From positions 31,056-95,055 of the forward strand of contig NZ_LLZN01000054.1 of assembly GCF_001509795.1 (NCBI RefSeq): a stretch of 64,000 bases of DNA, read 5' to 3'. This DNA is from Streptomyces sp. NRRL WC-3605. Lineage in GTDB: Bacteria > Actinomycetota > Actinomycetes > Streptomycetales > Streptomycetaceae. This document shows, piece by piece, positions 17,884 through 27,404 of the stretch. Each line of letters begins with the position of its first letter. Within the stretch, counting starts at the first letter, position 1. The notes under the pieces were generated by a model. That model was given only the letters and a program-made list of their open reading frames with translations. It did no database searches and had not been told where the DNA came from. The position numbers and the translations under genes are program-made.

Positions 17884-18366
17884 ATGACGGTGATGGAGAC
17901 CACGAGCACCGACAGCTGCGCCGCCCCTCCGCGCCCCGGCCGGCGCCCCCAGGGCCAGGACAGCTACACGATCAGCGAGGTCGTCGCGTTCACCGGCCTG
18001 ACGGCCCACACCCTGCGCTGGTACGAGCGCATCGGCCTCATGCCGCACATCGACCGCTCGCACACCGGGCAGCGCCGCTACAGCAACCGGGACCTGGACT
18101 GGCTCGACCTCGTCGGGAAGCTGCGGCTCACCGGCATGCCGGTCGCCGACATGGTCCGCTACGCCGAGCTGGTGCGGGCGGGCGACCACACCTTCGGCGA
18201 GCGCTTCGACCTGCTGGAGGCGACCCGCCGCGACGTCCTCGCCCGGATCGCCGAACTGCAGGACACCCTGGCGGTGCTCGACCGGAAGATCGACTTCTAC
18301 TCCGGCGCCGGCCGCCGGTTCGAACAGGAGAGGTACATGGACGACACGACGGAGCAGGCCGGATGA
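17884..18366 (+). CDS. MerR family transcriptional regulator
   Basis: A 160-residue MerR regulator. The DNA-binding domain reads YTISEVVAFTGLTAHTLRWYERIGL near residues 30-55, followed by the wing RRYSNRDLDWLDLV and a C-terminal coiled-coil helix (LDRKIDFYSGAGRRFEQ). No cysteine metal site is seen, so it probably senses an organic ligand or stress. It overlaps the aldo/keto reductase gene by four bases (ATGA), so the two form a translationally coupled operon; a MerR regulator next to an aldo/keto reductase is a recurring pair in actinomycetes. The ATG at 17884 fits the leaderless promoter described separately. Confidence 0.9.
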   Translation: MTVMETTSTDSCAAPPRPGRRPQGQDSYTISEVVAFTGLTAHTLRWYERIGLMPHIDRSHTGQRRYSNRDLDWLDLVGKLRLTGMPVADMVRYAELVRAGDHTFGERFDLLEATRRDVLARIAELQDTLAVLDRKIDFYSGAGRRFEQERYMDDTTEQAG

Positions 18367-19376
18367 ACGACGGCAGGATAGCGACCGCGCGCCTCGGCGC
18401 CGACGGCCCCGAGGTGGGCGTCCAGGGCCTCGGCTGCATGGGCATGAGCTTCGCGTACGGCCCCTCCGACGCGGACGCCTCCCGGGCCACCCTGGAGCGG
18501 GCGCTGGAGCTCGGCGTCACGCTGTACGACACGGCGGACGCGTACGGCAGCGGCGAGAACGAGCGGTTCCTGGCTCCCTTCTTCAAGGCGCACCGCGACG
18601 AGGTGGTGATCGCCACCAAGTTCGGTCTGGCGATCCACCCCGACGACCCCACGAAGCGGATCATCCGCAACGACGAGCCCTACATCCGCCAGTGCGTCGA
18701 GGCGAGCCTGAAGCGGCTCGACGTCGACGTCATCGACCTCTACTACATGCACCGCCGCCAGGTGGAGGTGACGTTCGAGGAGACCGTCGGCGTGATGGCC
18801 GAGCTGGTCCGCGAGGGCAAGGTGCGGCAGCTGGGCCTGAGCGAGGTCACGGCCGGCGAGCTGCGCCGGGCGCAGGCGGTGCACCCCATCGCGGCCGTCC
18901 AGTCCGAGTGGTCCCTGTTCAGCCGGGACATCGAGTCCGGTGTCGTGCCGGCCGCCCGCGAGCTGGGCGTGACGCTGGTGCCGTACTCGCCGCTGGGCCG
19001 GGGTTTCCTCACCGGGTCCTTCGCCCGCGCCGAGGAGCTGAGCGCCGACGACTTCCGCCGCCAGCAGCCCCGGTACACGGGTGAGAACGCCTCGGCCAAC
19101 GCGGCCCTGCTCGAGCCGATCCGCGCCCTCGCCGAGGCCCGGGGTGCGACGCCCGGTCAGATCGCGCTGGCCTGGGTGCAGCAGCGCGCGGCGGTGCACG
19201 GGCTGCCCGTGGTCCCGATCCCCGGCACCCGCAGGCCCTCCCGGGTGGAGGAGAACACGGCGGCGACCCGCGTCGAGCTGGACGCGGCGGAGCTGGCCCT
19301 GCTGGAGCCGCTGGCGCAGAGGGTGGCCGGCACCCGCTACGCGGACATGTCCTTCACCTCCGCCGGCCGGGAGTAG
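18363..19376 (+). CDS. Aldo/keto reductase
   Basis: A 337-residue NAD(P)H-dependent reductase of the AKR superfamily (AKR13-like). The catalytic tetrad is visible: Asp in LYDTADAYG, Tyr in the same segment, Lys in VIATKFG and His in LYYMHRRQ. The C-terminal nucleotide-binding stretch reads VVPIPGTRRPSRVEEN. It is translationally coupled to the upstream MerR gene, which probably induces it in response to a reactive carbonyl or quinone. Substrate unknown. Length is normal and no signal is seen. Confidence 0.93.
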   Translation: MNDGRIATARLGADGPEVGVQGLGCMGMSFAYGPSDADASRATLERALELGVTLYDTADAYGSGENERFLAPFFKAHRDEVVIATKFGLAIHPDDPTKRIIRNDEPYIRQCVEASLKRLDVDVIDLYYMHRRQVEVTFEETVGVMAELVREGKVRQLGLSEVTAGELRRAQAVHPIAAVQSEWSLFSRDIESGVVPAARELGVTLVPYSPLGRGFLTGSFARAEELSADDFRRQQPRYTGENASANAALLEPIRALAEARGATPGQIALAWVQQRAAVHGLPVVPIPGTRRPSRVEENTAATRVELDAAELALLEPLAQRVAGTRYADMSFTSAGRE

Positions 19377-19397
19377 CAGCCCTCGTACCGGGAGCCG

Positions 19398-20246
19398 TCA
19401 CAGCTCGGCGAGCAGTTCCGCCTTCTTGCCGGCGAACTCCTCGTCCGTCACCAGCCCCGCCTGGTGCAGCTCGCCGAGATGACGGATCCGCTCGGCGATG
19501 TCGGCCGGGTCGCGCCGCGGCGTCCCGGCCGGCGTCGCGGCCACCGGTTCGGCCCGGCGGACCGCCGCGAGCACGGCCGCGGCGAACGGCAGCGACTCGT
19601 GCACCGGCCCGTACCCGAGCCCGAAGACGACGGCCGCCGGGTCCTGGTCGGCCTGCGCCGGCTGCTGCGAGGAGTCCCGCCGCAGCAGCCGCAGATGCCC
19701 CTCGAAGACCTCGGGCGAGCGCCATTCGACACCGCTCAGCTCGGTCACCGGGAAACTCTGGTCGCCCGCCTTCCACTTCGCCGAGGAGGCACCCGTCCAG
19801 AACCATCGGAAATGGGCGATTTTCCCATCGAACGAGGCTTTCCCGTCATATGCCTTGAACTGCAACGGCACCTCGGGGGCGCCCACGAGGAACTCCTCGG
19901 CCGCCTCGGAGTCGGTCAGCCGGTCCCGCACCTCGTCGCGGTAGTACTCGGCGAGCGTCTCCCGCTCGGCCGGCAGCACCAGCCGGTACGGGTCGCTGCC
20001 CTCCTTCAGCTGCCCGGCGGCCGCCGCCAGCAACGGATCGGCGCCCGAGCGCAGTTCGAGACGCAGCACCACGGTCCCGCGTCTGCCCGGCGTCAGCGTC
20101 ACGTCGGCGATCGCCCGGTAGGGGACGCGGCGCTCCCCGAGGGCCTGGAACAGCTTGGGTGTCCGAAGGCCCCGTTCGTAACGGATGAGCACGGAGTCGG
20201 ACTCGAACTCCCAGGCGGCATGAAATCCGGCCAGTACGTCACCCAT
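19398..20246 (-). CDS. DUF4429 protein with C-terminal SHOCT domain
   Basis: A 282-residue protein with two DUF4429-like beta-rich repeats (residues about 1-110 and 125-215; WEFESDSVLIRYERG opens the first, AYDGKASFDGKIAHFRW the second) and a SHOCT motif at the C-terminus (DPADIAERIRHLGELHQAG). SHOCT is a short helical tail found on many membrane-linked or oligomeric proteins. The function is unknown. The ATG at 20246 is chosen because TACGAT on this strand (20259-20254) ends exactly seven bases upstream, a leaderless arrangement; longer starts would run into the next gene. Confidence 0.82.
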   Translation of the reverse strand: MGDVLAGFHAAWEFESDSVLIRYERGLRTPKLFQALGERRVPYRAIADVTLTPGRRGTVVLRLELRSGADPLLAAAAGQLKEGSDPYRLVLPAERETLAEYYRDEVRDRLTDSEAAEEFLVGAPEVPLQFKAYDGKASFDGKIAHFRWFWTGASSAKWKAGDQSFPVTELSGVEWRSPEVFEGHLRLLRRDSSQQPAQADQDPAAVVFGLGYGPVHESLPFAAAVLAAVRRAEPVAATPAGTPRRDPADIAERIRHLGELHQAGLVTDEEFAGKKAELLAEL

Positions 20247-20313
20247 GCGGCTCATCGTATGCGGCACGTGTTCCTCCGTCCCCACCCCGCGCACACCGCA
20301 GTTCCTCTCGTCT

Positions 20314-21531
20314 CTACGCGCGTCCGGCCGGCACGGCGTCGGACAGGCCCGCACGGCACCCGACGGTGCCGTCGGCGCACCGCACCGACTCGTAGGCGCC
20401 GACCCCGATCTCCGCGAAGTTCGTCACACTCTCCGTGCCGGGCTCGAAATAGCCGCTGTGCCCCTTCGCGTCCCGCGCCGACAGCACCCGCGCGCCGAAC
20501 ACCGAGGACACCGGGTCCTCGCCGTGCCCGAGGCCGCCGAGCTCCAGATACGGCACGTCCTGGACCCAGTCGTCGGCGTCCCGCATCGCCCATACATGCG
20601 CGGACGTGCGCAGCTGCGAGGCCCGCTCCACCCGCATACCGGGGCTCCCCGCCACCGCTATGTCGGTGACCCGGCCCGGCAGTTCACGCGCGGCCAGACC
20701 GCACAGCACCGAGCCGTAGCTGTGGCAGAACAGCGAGACGGGCGAGCGGCCCGGCAGCGCCCGCACCAGCGCGTTCAGCCGTACGGCCCCGTCTGCGGCG
20801 CGCGTCGCCGTCGCCGAGTCCAGTCCGAGACCGCCCGGCGTGGTGTAGTCGGCCCAGGCGATCACGGCCGTCCGCGTCGAGGGCGAGGCCGCGCGCTCGG
20901 CGTCGTACAGCGACCGGGCCATGCCGACCGGCGCCGAGTACTTGCGGTGCGTGCGCTGGAAGGTGAGCACGTCGGTGTCGACGCCGGGGACGACGACCGA
21001 GACCCGCTCGGCCCGGTCCAGGTCGCCGAAGACCTCCGCGGCCCGTCCGCCGCCGGCCGGGTCGAAGGCGAGGATCTGGCGGTCCGAGCGCAGCAGAGAC
21101 CCGAAGCGCTCCTCGCGCTGGGCCGCGGCACGCTGCCCGTCCGGCGTGAGACCGCTGTCGTGCACGCGCTTGTGCTCGACCTCACGCGCCTCGCGGAGCG
21201 CGACACGGTTGGCGCGGTAGCGCAGTTCGGCCGGGGCGCCGTTCATGTTGCCGACCGCGAGCGGATAGCGGCGCACGAGATGCGAACGCTGGTGCTCGGT
21301 GAGGGAGGCGAAGAACGAGGTGAGCCGGGCGGGGGAGGAGTCCGCCGCCGGAAGCCGGTGGCCGGCGAGACTGCCGTGCTCCCAGGCACTGAGCGAGGCC
21401 TCGAGCGGGGCGGTGCCGCGGTGGTGCCGCAGTGCGGTCCAGCCCGTGGTCGCCAGCATCACGAACACGACGGCCAGAGCGAGCAGAGCGCGCCAGACGT
21501 TCAGTTGCGGGGTGGTGTCGAAGGAAGTCAC
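20314..21531 (-). CDS. Alpha/beta hydrolase, DUF1023 family, N-terminally anchored
   Basis: A 405-residue protein with an N-terminal membrane segment (residues 13-33) and a C-terminal alpha/beta hydrolase of the DUF1023 type. The nucleophile elbow is CHSYGS, and the preceding segment VSVVVPGVDTDVLTFQRTH carries the oxyanion region; AWADYTTPGGLGLD is characteristic of the family. The middle region (LTEHQRSHLVRRYP.. NMNGAP) is typical of actinobacterial members that are exported or membrane-tethered. Substrate is unknown. A short hydrophobic signal-anchor without an evident cleavage site suggests an outward-facing enzyme. Confidence 0.85.
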   Translation of the reverse strand: MTSFDTTPQLNVWRALLALAVVFVMLATTGWTALRHHRGTAPLEASLSAWEHGSLAGHRLPAADSSPARLTSFFASLTEHQRSHLVRRYPLAVGNMNGAPAELRYRANRVALREAREVEHKRVHDSGLTPDGQRAAAQREERFGSLLRSDRQILAFDPAGGGRAAEVFGDLDRAERVSVVVPGVDTDVLTFQRTHRKYSAPVGMARSLYDAERAASPSTRTAVIAWADYTTPGGLGLDSATATRAADGAVRLNALVRALPGRSPVSLFCHSYGSVLCGLAARELPGRVTDIAVAGSPGMRVERASQLRTSAHVWAMRDADDWVQDVPYLELGGLGHGEDPVSSVFGARVLSARDAKGHSGYFEPGTESVTNFAEIGVGAYESVRCADGTVGCRAGLSDAVPAGRA

Positions 21532-21624
21532 TGGGAGGACACACTAGGAGAACGAGAGGGTCTCGCGTTAACCAAGTGACACGGATCACGTTTTGATCAA
21601 GGTTGTGTGAACAGGCCACCTTTC

Positions 21625-22251
21625 TCAGTCCGTTCGCCAGCTCCCGGTGAGGGCCGGCCCGACCTGTTCCAGGTACTGCACCGTCAACGCCCGTATGGCG
21701 TCCAGGCTCGTGTCGCCGCCCGTGGACCAGCTGCGTTCCGTCAGCCGCATCACCCCGCCGAACACGGCCACCGCCAGCCGCGGCCGGGGGTCGGCGTCGA
21801 TGTCGACACCCTCGCGCTCGGCCAGCACCCGCGCGATCGCCTCCTCGGTCTCCAGCGAGCGCCGCAGATGGGCGGCGAGCAGGACCGGCGTCGACTCGAT
21901 GACCTGGTACATGCGCAGGAACACCTCGACCGGCGCCACGGACTCGACCACCTCGCTGAGGGTGTCCCAGCTGTCCAGGACGGCCAGCCGCAGCGCGTCC
22001 ATCGGCGCCTCCTGCGGCGGCCGGTCGCGCACCGCCCGCAGGAAGTGCGTCTCCGTCATCTCCTGCAGCGCGAGGGCGGCCTCCTCCTTGCCCGCGAAGT
22101 ACCGGAAGAACGTGCGCTGCGACACATCGACGGCATCGGCGATGTCGTCGACCGTGGTGTCCTCGTACCCCCGTGTCGTGAAGAGCTCCAGCGCGGTACG
22201 CAGCAGCGCTTCCCGGGTGCGCTGCTTCTTGCGTTCGCGCAACGTGTCCAT
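21625..22251 (-). CDS. TetR family regulator, probably of the adjacent exporter
   Basis: A 208-residue TetR repressor. The helix-turn-helix spans residues 12-58, ending TVDDIADAVDVSQRTFFRYFAGKEE. The C-terminal ligand domain is unclassified. It is divergent from a DHA2 multidrug exporter across a 66-base gap containing a perfect 13-base palindrome over the exporter -10, the standard layout for drug-induced derepression. Confidence 0.9.
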   Translation of the reverse strand: MDTLRERKKQRTREALLRTALELFTTRGYEDTTVDDIADAVDVSQRTFFRYFAGKEEAALALQEMTETHFLRAVRDRPPQEAPMDALRLAVLDSWDTLSEVVESVAPVEVFLRMYQVIESTPVLLAAHLRRSLETEEAIARVLAEREGVDIDADPRPRLAVAVFGGVMRLTERSWSTGGDTSLDAIRALTVQYLEQVGPALTGSWRTD

Positions 22252-22280
22252 AGGTGTCAGTTACCGACTTGTGAATTGGT

Positions 22281-22310
22281 TTGTCAATTGTCAGTGACTG
22301 TCACTAGCCT
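22281..22310 (+). promoter_or_regulatory. Exporter promoter with overlapping palindromic operator
   Basis: A -35 TTGTCA (22281-22286) and -10 TAGCCT (22305-22310) are 18 bases apart, and the -10 ends seven bases before the exporter ATG. A perfect palindrome AGTGACtGTCACT (22293-22305) lies between them and touches the -10. A related half-site GTCAGTtACCGAC lies near 22257-22269 by the regulator start. TetR binding here would block both genes; this is inferred from layout. Confidence 0.65.
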
Positions 22311-22317
22311 CGAACAC

Positions 22318-23937
22318 ATGACTAGTCAGACCACCATCGACACGACGGGGTCGGGGGGCGACGCGCCGGCGGTCCCCTCGGACGCGACGTCGGCCAAGGG
22401 GATGCGCGGACACCCCTGGCTCACGCTGATCACCGTCGCAGTGGGGGTCATGATGGTGGCCCTCGACGGCACCATCGTGGCCATCGCGAACCCGGCCATC
22501 CAGAAGGACCTCAAGGCGAGCTTCGCCGACGTCCAGTGGATCACCAACGGCTACTTCCTGGCCCTCGCGGTCTCCCTGATCACCGCGGGCAAGCTGGGCG
22601 ACCGGTTCGGGCACCGCCAGACCTTCCTCATCGGCGTCGTCGGCTTCGCCGCCGCCTCCGGCGCGATCGGCCTGTCCGACAGCATCGCGCTGGTCGTCAC
22701 CTTCCGCGTGCTCCAGGGCCTCTTCGGCGCTCTGCTGATGCCGGCCGCGCTCGGCCTGCTGCGCGCGACCTTCCCGGCCGAGAAGCTCAACATGGCCATC
22801 GGTATCTGGGGCATGGTCATCGGCGCCTCCACCGCCGGCGGCCCGATCCTCGGCGGTGTCCTCGTCGAGCACGTGAACTGGCAGTCGGTGTTCTTCATCA
22901 ACGTGCCGGTCGGTGTCCTGGCTGTCGTCCTCGGCGCCCTGATCCTGCTGGACCACCGCGCCAAGAACGCCCCGCGCTCCTTCGACCTGCTGGGCATCGC
23001 CCTGCTGTCGGCCGCCATGTTCTGCCTGGTCTGGGCCCTCATCAAGGCCCCGGAGTGGGGCTGGGGCGACGGCAAGACCTGGCTGTTCATCGTGGCCTCG
23101 GTGGCCGGCTTCGGCCTCTTCGCCCTCTGGGAGACGAAGGTCCGCGAGCCGCTCATCCCGCTCGGTCTCTTCCGCTCGGTCCCGCTGTCCGCGGGTGTCG
23201 TGCTGATGGTCCTCATGGCCATCGCCTTCATGGGCGGCCTGTTCTTCGTGACGTTCTATCTGCAGAACGTCCACGGCATGACCCCGATCGACGCCGGTCT
23301 GCACCTGCTGCCCCTGACCGGCATGATGATCGTCGGCTCCCCGCTCGCGGGCGCCATGATCACCAAGGTCGGCCCCCGTATCCCGCTGGCGGGCGGCATG
23401 GCGCTCACCGCGCTCGCCATGTACGGCATGTCCACCTTGGACACGAACACCGGCAGCGGCGTCATGTCCCTCTGGTTCGCCTGCCTCGGTCTGGGTCTCG
23501 CCCCGGTCATGGTCGGCGCCACCGAGGTCATCGTCGGCAACGCACCCATGGAGCTGTCCGGTGTGGCCGGCGGTCTCCAGCAGGCCGCGATGCAGATCGG
23601 CGGGAGCCTCGGTACGGCCGTCCTGGGCGCCGTGATGGCCTCCAAGGTGGACAGCGACCTGGCAGGCAACTGGAAGGACGCAGGACTTCCCCCGCTGTCC
23701 GGGGCGAACGAGGCCGCGGCCTCCGAGGCGGTCCAGGTCGGTGTGGCACCGGTACCCCCGGGCACGCCGGCGGCCATCGCCACCAAGATCACGGACGTCA
23801 CGCACGACACCTTCATCTCCGGCATGAGCGCGGCCTCCCTGGTCGCAGCCGGTGTGGCCGCCGTCGCCGTCCTCGTCGCCTTCCTCACCAAGAAGGGCGA
23901 GAACGCGGGCGCCGGAGCGGGTGCCGCGCACATCTGA
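22318..23937 (+). CDS. DHA2 family MFS multidrug exporter
   Basis: A 539-residue drug:proton antiporter with 14 predicted membrane segments (EmrB/QacA group). Motif A reads GKLGDRFGHRQ between TM2 and TM3; motif C-like glycine-rich helix is GASTAGGPILGG in TM5; VALDGTIVAIANPAIQ matches motif D1 of the family. The start is ATG 22318 after a leaderless-type promoter. The divergent TetR gene probably represses it. The C-terminus is a short Gly/Ala tail. Transport substrate unknown. Confidence 0.92.
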   Translation: MTSQTTIDTTGSGGDAPAVPSDATSAKGMRGHPWLTLITVAVGVMMVALDGTIVAIANPAIQKDLKASFADVQWITNGYFLALAVSLITAGKLGDRFGHRQTFLIGVVGFAAASGAIGLSDSIALVVTFRVLQGLFGALLMPAALGLLRATFPAEKLNMAIGIWGMVIGASTAGGPILGGVLVEHVNWQSVFFINVPVGVLAVVLGALILLDHRAKNAPRSFDLLGIALLSAAMFCLVWALIKAPEWGWGDGKTWLFIVASVAGFGLFALWETKVREPLIPLGLFRSVPLSAGVVLMVLMAIAFMGGLFFVTFYLQNVHGMTPIDAGLHLLPLTGMMIVGSPLAGAMITKVGPRIPLAGGMALTALAMYGMSTLDTNTGSGVMSLWFACLGLGLAPVMVGATEVIVGNAPMELSGVAGGLQQAAMQIGGSLGTAVLGAVMASKVDSDLAGNWKDAGLPPLSGANEAAASEAVQVGVAPVPPGTPAAIATKITDVTHDTFISGMSAASLVAAGVAAVAVLVAFLTKKGENAGAGAGAAHI

Positions 23938-24054
23938 CGCGTACGCGTGCGAACGGAGGGGTTCGCGGCGGGAGTTCCCCCATCAGGGTGACAACGCCGC
24001 GGATCCCTCCCGTCGCCCGTCCCCTCAGGTGACAGTGAGTCAAGCGGGGGCCAG

Positions 24055-24085
24055 CGGCGCGCTGCCGGAGGGGGACGGCGCGCCG
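24055..24085 (+). terminator. Possible terminator after the DHA2 exporter
   Basis: An 8-bp stem CGGCGCGC / GCGCGCCG with a 15-base loop lies about 120 bases after the exporter stop. No T run follows. The rest of the 225-base gap before the next gene shows no gene. Confidence 0.35.
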
Positions 24086-24162
24086 ACGGCCCGGCCCGCG
24101 CGGGCATGAAGTCCGCCATGGCGGTTACTCGTCAAGTCCAACGCCGAACCAGGGAGTTGACG

Positions 24163-24468
24163 ATGGCGGGCTTCGGACATGGCACGCGCAGGCACCCCCG
24201 CTCACGTGGCCGGACGTGGTCACGGACCGGGCCGGATCGCGCGACGCTGGGAATCATCGGAGCCATCTGCGCGATCGCCGGATTCTTCGTACTGGGCATC
24301 ATCCTCGGCCCGGTGGCGATCGTCTGCGGCTGGCTGGCCATGGGCCGCTCATGGTCGGGAGCCCGCCCGGCCCCCGCCCTGGTGGCGCTGGTCCTGGGCG
24401 TGATCGACACCCTGCTGGCGATCATCTGGCTGGCGGGTGCGGCCACCCCGGGCATCGGCCTGGCCTGA
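24163..24468 (+). CDS. Small DUF4190-like membrane protein
   Basis: A 101-residue protein with a basic N-terminus and two membrane helices: residues about 30-60 (TLGIIGAICAIAGFFVLGII) and 70-95. The G-x-x-A-I-x-G-W-L-A-M-G turn between the helices is typical of DUF4190-type actinobacterial membrane proteins. Function unknown. The ATG at 24163 has AGGGAG six bases upstream; an earlier in-frame ATG at 24106 lacks a ribosome site. Confidence 0.75.
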   Translation: MAGFGHGTRRHPRSRGRTWSRTGPDRATLGIIGAICAIAGFFVLGIILGPVAIVCGWLAMGRSWSGARPAPALVALVLGVIDTLLAIIWLAGAATPGIGLA

Positions 24469-24538
24469 CCCGCACCGGCCCCACGGCGGCCACCGCCGTG
24501 AACGGCCGCGCCGGCAGGTCACCCGGCGCCCTGATGTT

Positions 24539-24590
24539 CCCTTCAGCACGTACGCCCTTCAGCACATGACGTACGTACGCCCTTCAGTGC
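24539..24590. repeat. Three spaced copies of CCCTTCAG(C/T)(A/G)C
   Basis: Near-identical 11-base copies start at 24539, 24555 and 24580, joined by GTACG-rich linkers. They lie in the gap between the small membrane protein gene and the aceE terminator. Purpose unknown; they may be a slipped duplication. Confidence 0.6.
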
Positions 24591-24651
24591 ATGACGACGG
24601 GGTGGGGTGCTCCGCGGATCTCCCGCGGCGCGCCCCACCCCGTCGTCGTGC
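24589..24651 (-). terminator. Long terminator hairpin downstream of aceE
   Basis: A 19-bp stem with a single mismatch joins 24589-24607 to 24633-24651 (core CGACGGGGTGGGG with CCCCACCCCGTCG). A second inverted pair of CCGCGG lies in the loop. The hairpin begins six bases after the aceE stop codon and should end aceE transcription. Confidence 0.85.
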
Positions 24652-24656
24652 ACTCC

Positions 24657-27404
24657 CTACGCGTCGCCCCCGGCCGCCCCCGGGTCCGCCGCCGCCACGT
24701 CGAGCAGCTGGTACCGGTCGATGGCCTGCTTCAGGACCGAACGGTCCACCTTGCCCTCCTTGGCCAGCTCGGTGAGCACCGCCAGCACGATCGAGTGCGC
24801 GTCGATGTGGAAGAACCGCCGCGCCGCGCCCCGCGTGTCCGCGAAGCCGAAGCCGTCGGCGCCCAGCGACTGGTACGTGCCGGGCACCCAGCGGGCGATC
24901 TGGTCCGGCACCGACCGCATCCAGTCGGAGACGGCCACGAACGGCCCCTCGGCACCGCTCAGCTTGCGCGTCACATACGGCACGCGCTGCTCCTCCTCCG
25001 GGTGCAGCAGGTTGTGCTCCTCGCAGGCCACCGCCTCGCGCCGCAGCTCGTTCCAGGAGGTCGCCGACCAGACGTCCGCCTTGACGTTCCACTCCTCGGC
25101 GAGGATCTTCTGCGCCTCCAGGGCCCACGGCACGGCCACACCGGACGCCATGATCTGCGCCGGCACCGAGCCGGACGTGCCCTCGCTCAGCCGGTACACG
25201 CCCTTGAGGATGCCCTCGACGTCGACGTTCTCGGGCTCGGCCGGGTGCTGGATGGGCTCGTTGTAGACGGTGAGGTAGTAGAAGACGTCCTCCCCGTGCG
25301 GGTGCTCGGCGTCGCCGCCGTACATCCGGCGCAGACCGTCCTGGACGATGTGCGCGATCTCGAAGCCGTACGCCGGGTCGTAGGCGACACAGCCCGGGTT
25401 GGTCGAGGCGAGCAGCTGCGAGTGCCCGTCGGCGTGCTGCAGTCCCTCACCGGTCAGGGTCGTGCGCCCGGCGGTGGCGCCCAGGACGAAACCGCGCGCG
25501 AGCTGGTCCGCCATCTGCCAGAACTGGTCGCCGGTGCGCTGGAAACCGAACATCGAGTAGAAGACGTACACCGGGATCAGCGGTTCGCCGTGCGTGGCGT
25601 AGGCCGATCCGGCCGCGATCAGCGAGGCGGTGCAGCCGGCCTCCGAGATGCCGTCGTGCAGCATCTGGCCCTGCGGGGACTCCTTGTACGCGAGCAGCAG
25701 GTCCCGGTCGACCGCCTCGTACTGCTGCCCGAGCGGGTTGTAGATCTTCGCGCTCGGGAAGAAGGAGTCCATGCCGAACGTGCGGTACTCGTCGGGCGCG
25801 ATCAGCACGAACCGCCGGCCGAGCTCCTTGTCCCGCATGAGGTCCTTCAGGAGCCGCACGAACGCCATGGTGGTGGCGATCGACTGCTGGCCCGAGCCCT
25901 TCTTCACGGTCGCGTACGTCTTGTCGTCGGGCAGGGCCAGCGGCTTCGACCGCACGACACGGGTGGGCACATAACCGCCGAGGCCCTTGCGGCGGTCGTG
26001 CATGTACTGGATCTCCTCGGAGTCCCGCCCCGGGTGGTAGTACGGCGGGAGGCCGCTCTCCAGCTCCTTGTCGGCGATCGGCAGGTGCAGCCGGTCGCGG
26101 AAGCGCTTGAGGTCGTCGACCGTCAGCTTCTTCATCTGGTGCGTGGCGTTGCGGCCCTCGAAGTTCGGGCCGAGGGTCCAGCCCTTGATCGTCTTGGCGA
26201 GGATCACCGTCGGCTGGCCCTTGTGCGCCTTGGCCGCCGAGAACGCCGCGAAGATCTTGCGGTGGTCGTGACCGCCGCGGCCCAGGTGCAGGATCTGGTC
26301 GTCGGTCATGCCCTCGACCATGGCGCGCAGCCGCTGGTCGTCGCCGAAGAAGTGCTCACGGATGTACGCGCCGGTCTCGGTGGCGTACGTCTGGAACTGC
26401 CCGTCCGGCGTGGTGTTCATCCGGTTGACCAGCAGGCCGTCGCGGTCCTGCGCGAGCAGCGGGTCCCAGGAGCGGTCCCAGATCAGCTTGATCACGTTCC
26501 AGCCGGCGCCCCGGAAGATCGACTCCAGCTCCTGGATGACCTTGCCGTTGCCCCGGACGGGGCCGTCGAGGCGCTGCAGGTTGCAGTTCACCACGAACGT
26601 CAGGTTGTCCAGGCCCTCGCGTGCCGCGATGGACAGCTGGCCCAGTGACTCCGGCTCGTCCATCTCGCCGTCGCCGAGGAACGCCCACACGTGCGACGCG
26701 GAGGTGTCCGCGATGCCGCGGGCCTCCATGTAGCGGTTCATCCGCGCCTGGTAGATCGCGCCGATCGGGCCGAGGCCCATGGAGACGGTCGGGAACTCCC
26801 AGAAGTCCGGCATCAGCCGCGGGTGCGGGTACGAGGACAGGCCGTGCGGGGCCTTGGACTTCTCCTGGCGGAAGGCGTCCAGGTTCTGCTCGCTGAGGCG
26901 GTCCAGCAGGTACGCGCGCGCGTAGATGCCGGGCGAGGCGTGGCCCTGGAAGAAGACCTGGTCGCCGCCGTCGCCCTCGTCCTTGCCGCGGAAGAAGTGG
27001 TTGAAGCCCACGTCGTAGAGCGAGGCGGAGGAGGCGAACGTGGCGATGTGGCCGCCGACGCCGATGCCGGGGCGCTGGGCGCGGGACACCATGACCGCGG
27101 CGTTCCACCGGGTCGCGTTCAGGATCCTTCGCTCGATCTCCTCGTTGCCCGGGAAGAACGGCTCGTCCTTGGTGGCGATCGTGTTGACGTAGTCCGTGCT
27201 GCGCATCTCGGGCACCGCGACGCGCCTCGCGCGGGCCCGCTCGATCAGGCGCAGCATCAGATAGCGGGCCCGCTCCCGGCCGCGCTCGTCCACGGCGGCG
27301 TCGAGGGAGTCGAGCCACTCCTGGGTTTCCTCGGGATCGAAGTCAGGAACCTGACTCGGAAGGCCGCCAATGATGATCGGGTTGCGATCTGAACCGGAAG
27401 CCAC
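24657..27404 (-). CDS. aceE: Pyruvate dehydrogenase E1 component, homodimeric type
   Basis: A 915-residue thiamine-diphosphate enzyme that decarboxylates pyruvate and acetylates the E2 lipoyl domain. The ThDP motif is seen as [13 protein letters not shown] through [19 protein letters not shown]-terminal [13 protein letters not shown] and the [19 protein letters not shown] loop are typical of the homodimeric AceE family, which in actinomycetes replaces the E1 alpha/beta type. Length is normal. The GTG start follows AAGGAA by four bases. No E2 or E3 gene is adjacent, the usual separated arrangement in this group. Divergent from the DUF3052 gene across a 363-base regulatory gap. Confidence 0.96.
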   Translation of the reverse strand: MASGSDRNPIIIGGLPSQVPDFDPEETQEWLDSLDAAVDERGRERARYLMLRLIERARARRVAVPEMRSTDYVNTIATKDEPFFPGNEEIERRILNATRWNAAVMVSRAQRPGIGVGGHIATFASSASLYDVGFNHFFRGKDEGDGGDQVFFQGHASPGIYARAYLLDRLSEQNLDAFRQEKSKAPHGLSSYPHPRLMPDFWEFPTVSMGLGPIGAIYQARMNRYMEARGIADTSASHVWAFLGDGEMDEPESLGQLSIAAREGLDNLTFVVNCNLQRLDGPVRGNGKVIQELESIFRGAGWNVIKLIWDRSWDPLLAQDRDGLLVNRMNTTPDGQFQTYATETGAYIREHFFGDDQRLRAMVEGMTDDQILHLGRGGHDHRKIFAAFSAAKAHKGQPTVILAKTIKGWTLGPNFEGRNATHQMKKLTVDDLKRFRDRLHLPIADKELESGLPPYYHPGRDSEEIQYMHDRRKGLGGYVPTRVVRSKPLALPDDKTYATVKKGSGQQSIATTMAFVRLLKDLMRDKELGRRFVLIAPDEYRTFGMDSFFPSAKIYNPLGQQYEAVDRDLLLAYKESPQGQMLHDGISEAGCTASLIAAGSAYATHGEPLIPVYVFYSMFGFQRTGDQFWQMADQLARGFVLGATAGRTTLTGEGLQHADGHSQLLASTNPGCVAYDPAYGFEIAHIVQDGLRRMYGGDAEHPHGEDVFYYLTVYNEPIQHPAEPENVDVEGILKGVYRLSEGTSGSVPAQIMASGVAVPWALEAQKILAEEWNVKADVWSATSWNELRREAVACEEHNLLHPEEEQRVPYVTRKLSGAEGPFVAVSDWMRSVPDQIARWVPGTYQSLGADGFGFADTRGAARRFFHIDAHSIVLAVLTELAKEGKVDRSVLKQAIDRYQLLDVAAADPGAAGGDA

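Noticed and set aside
24539..24590. CRISPR-like short repeats
   Set aside because: Only three 11-base copies with unequal 5-14 base spacing and no cas genes; more like slippage.
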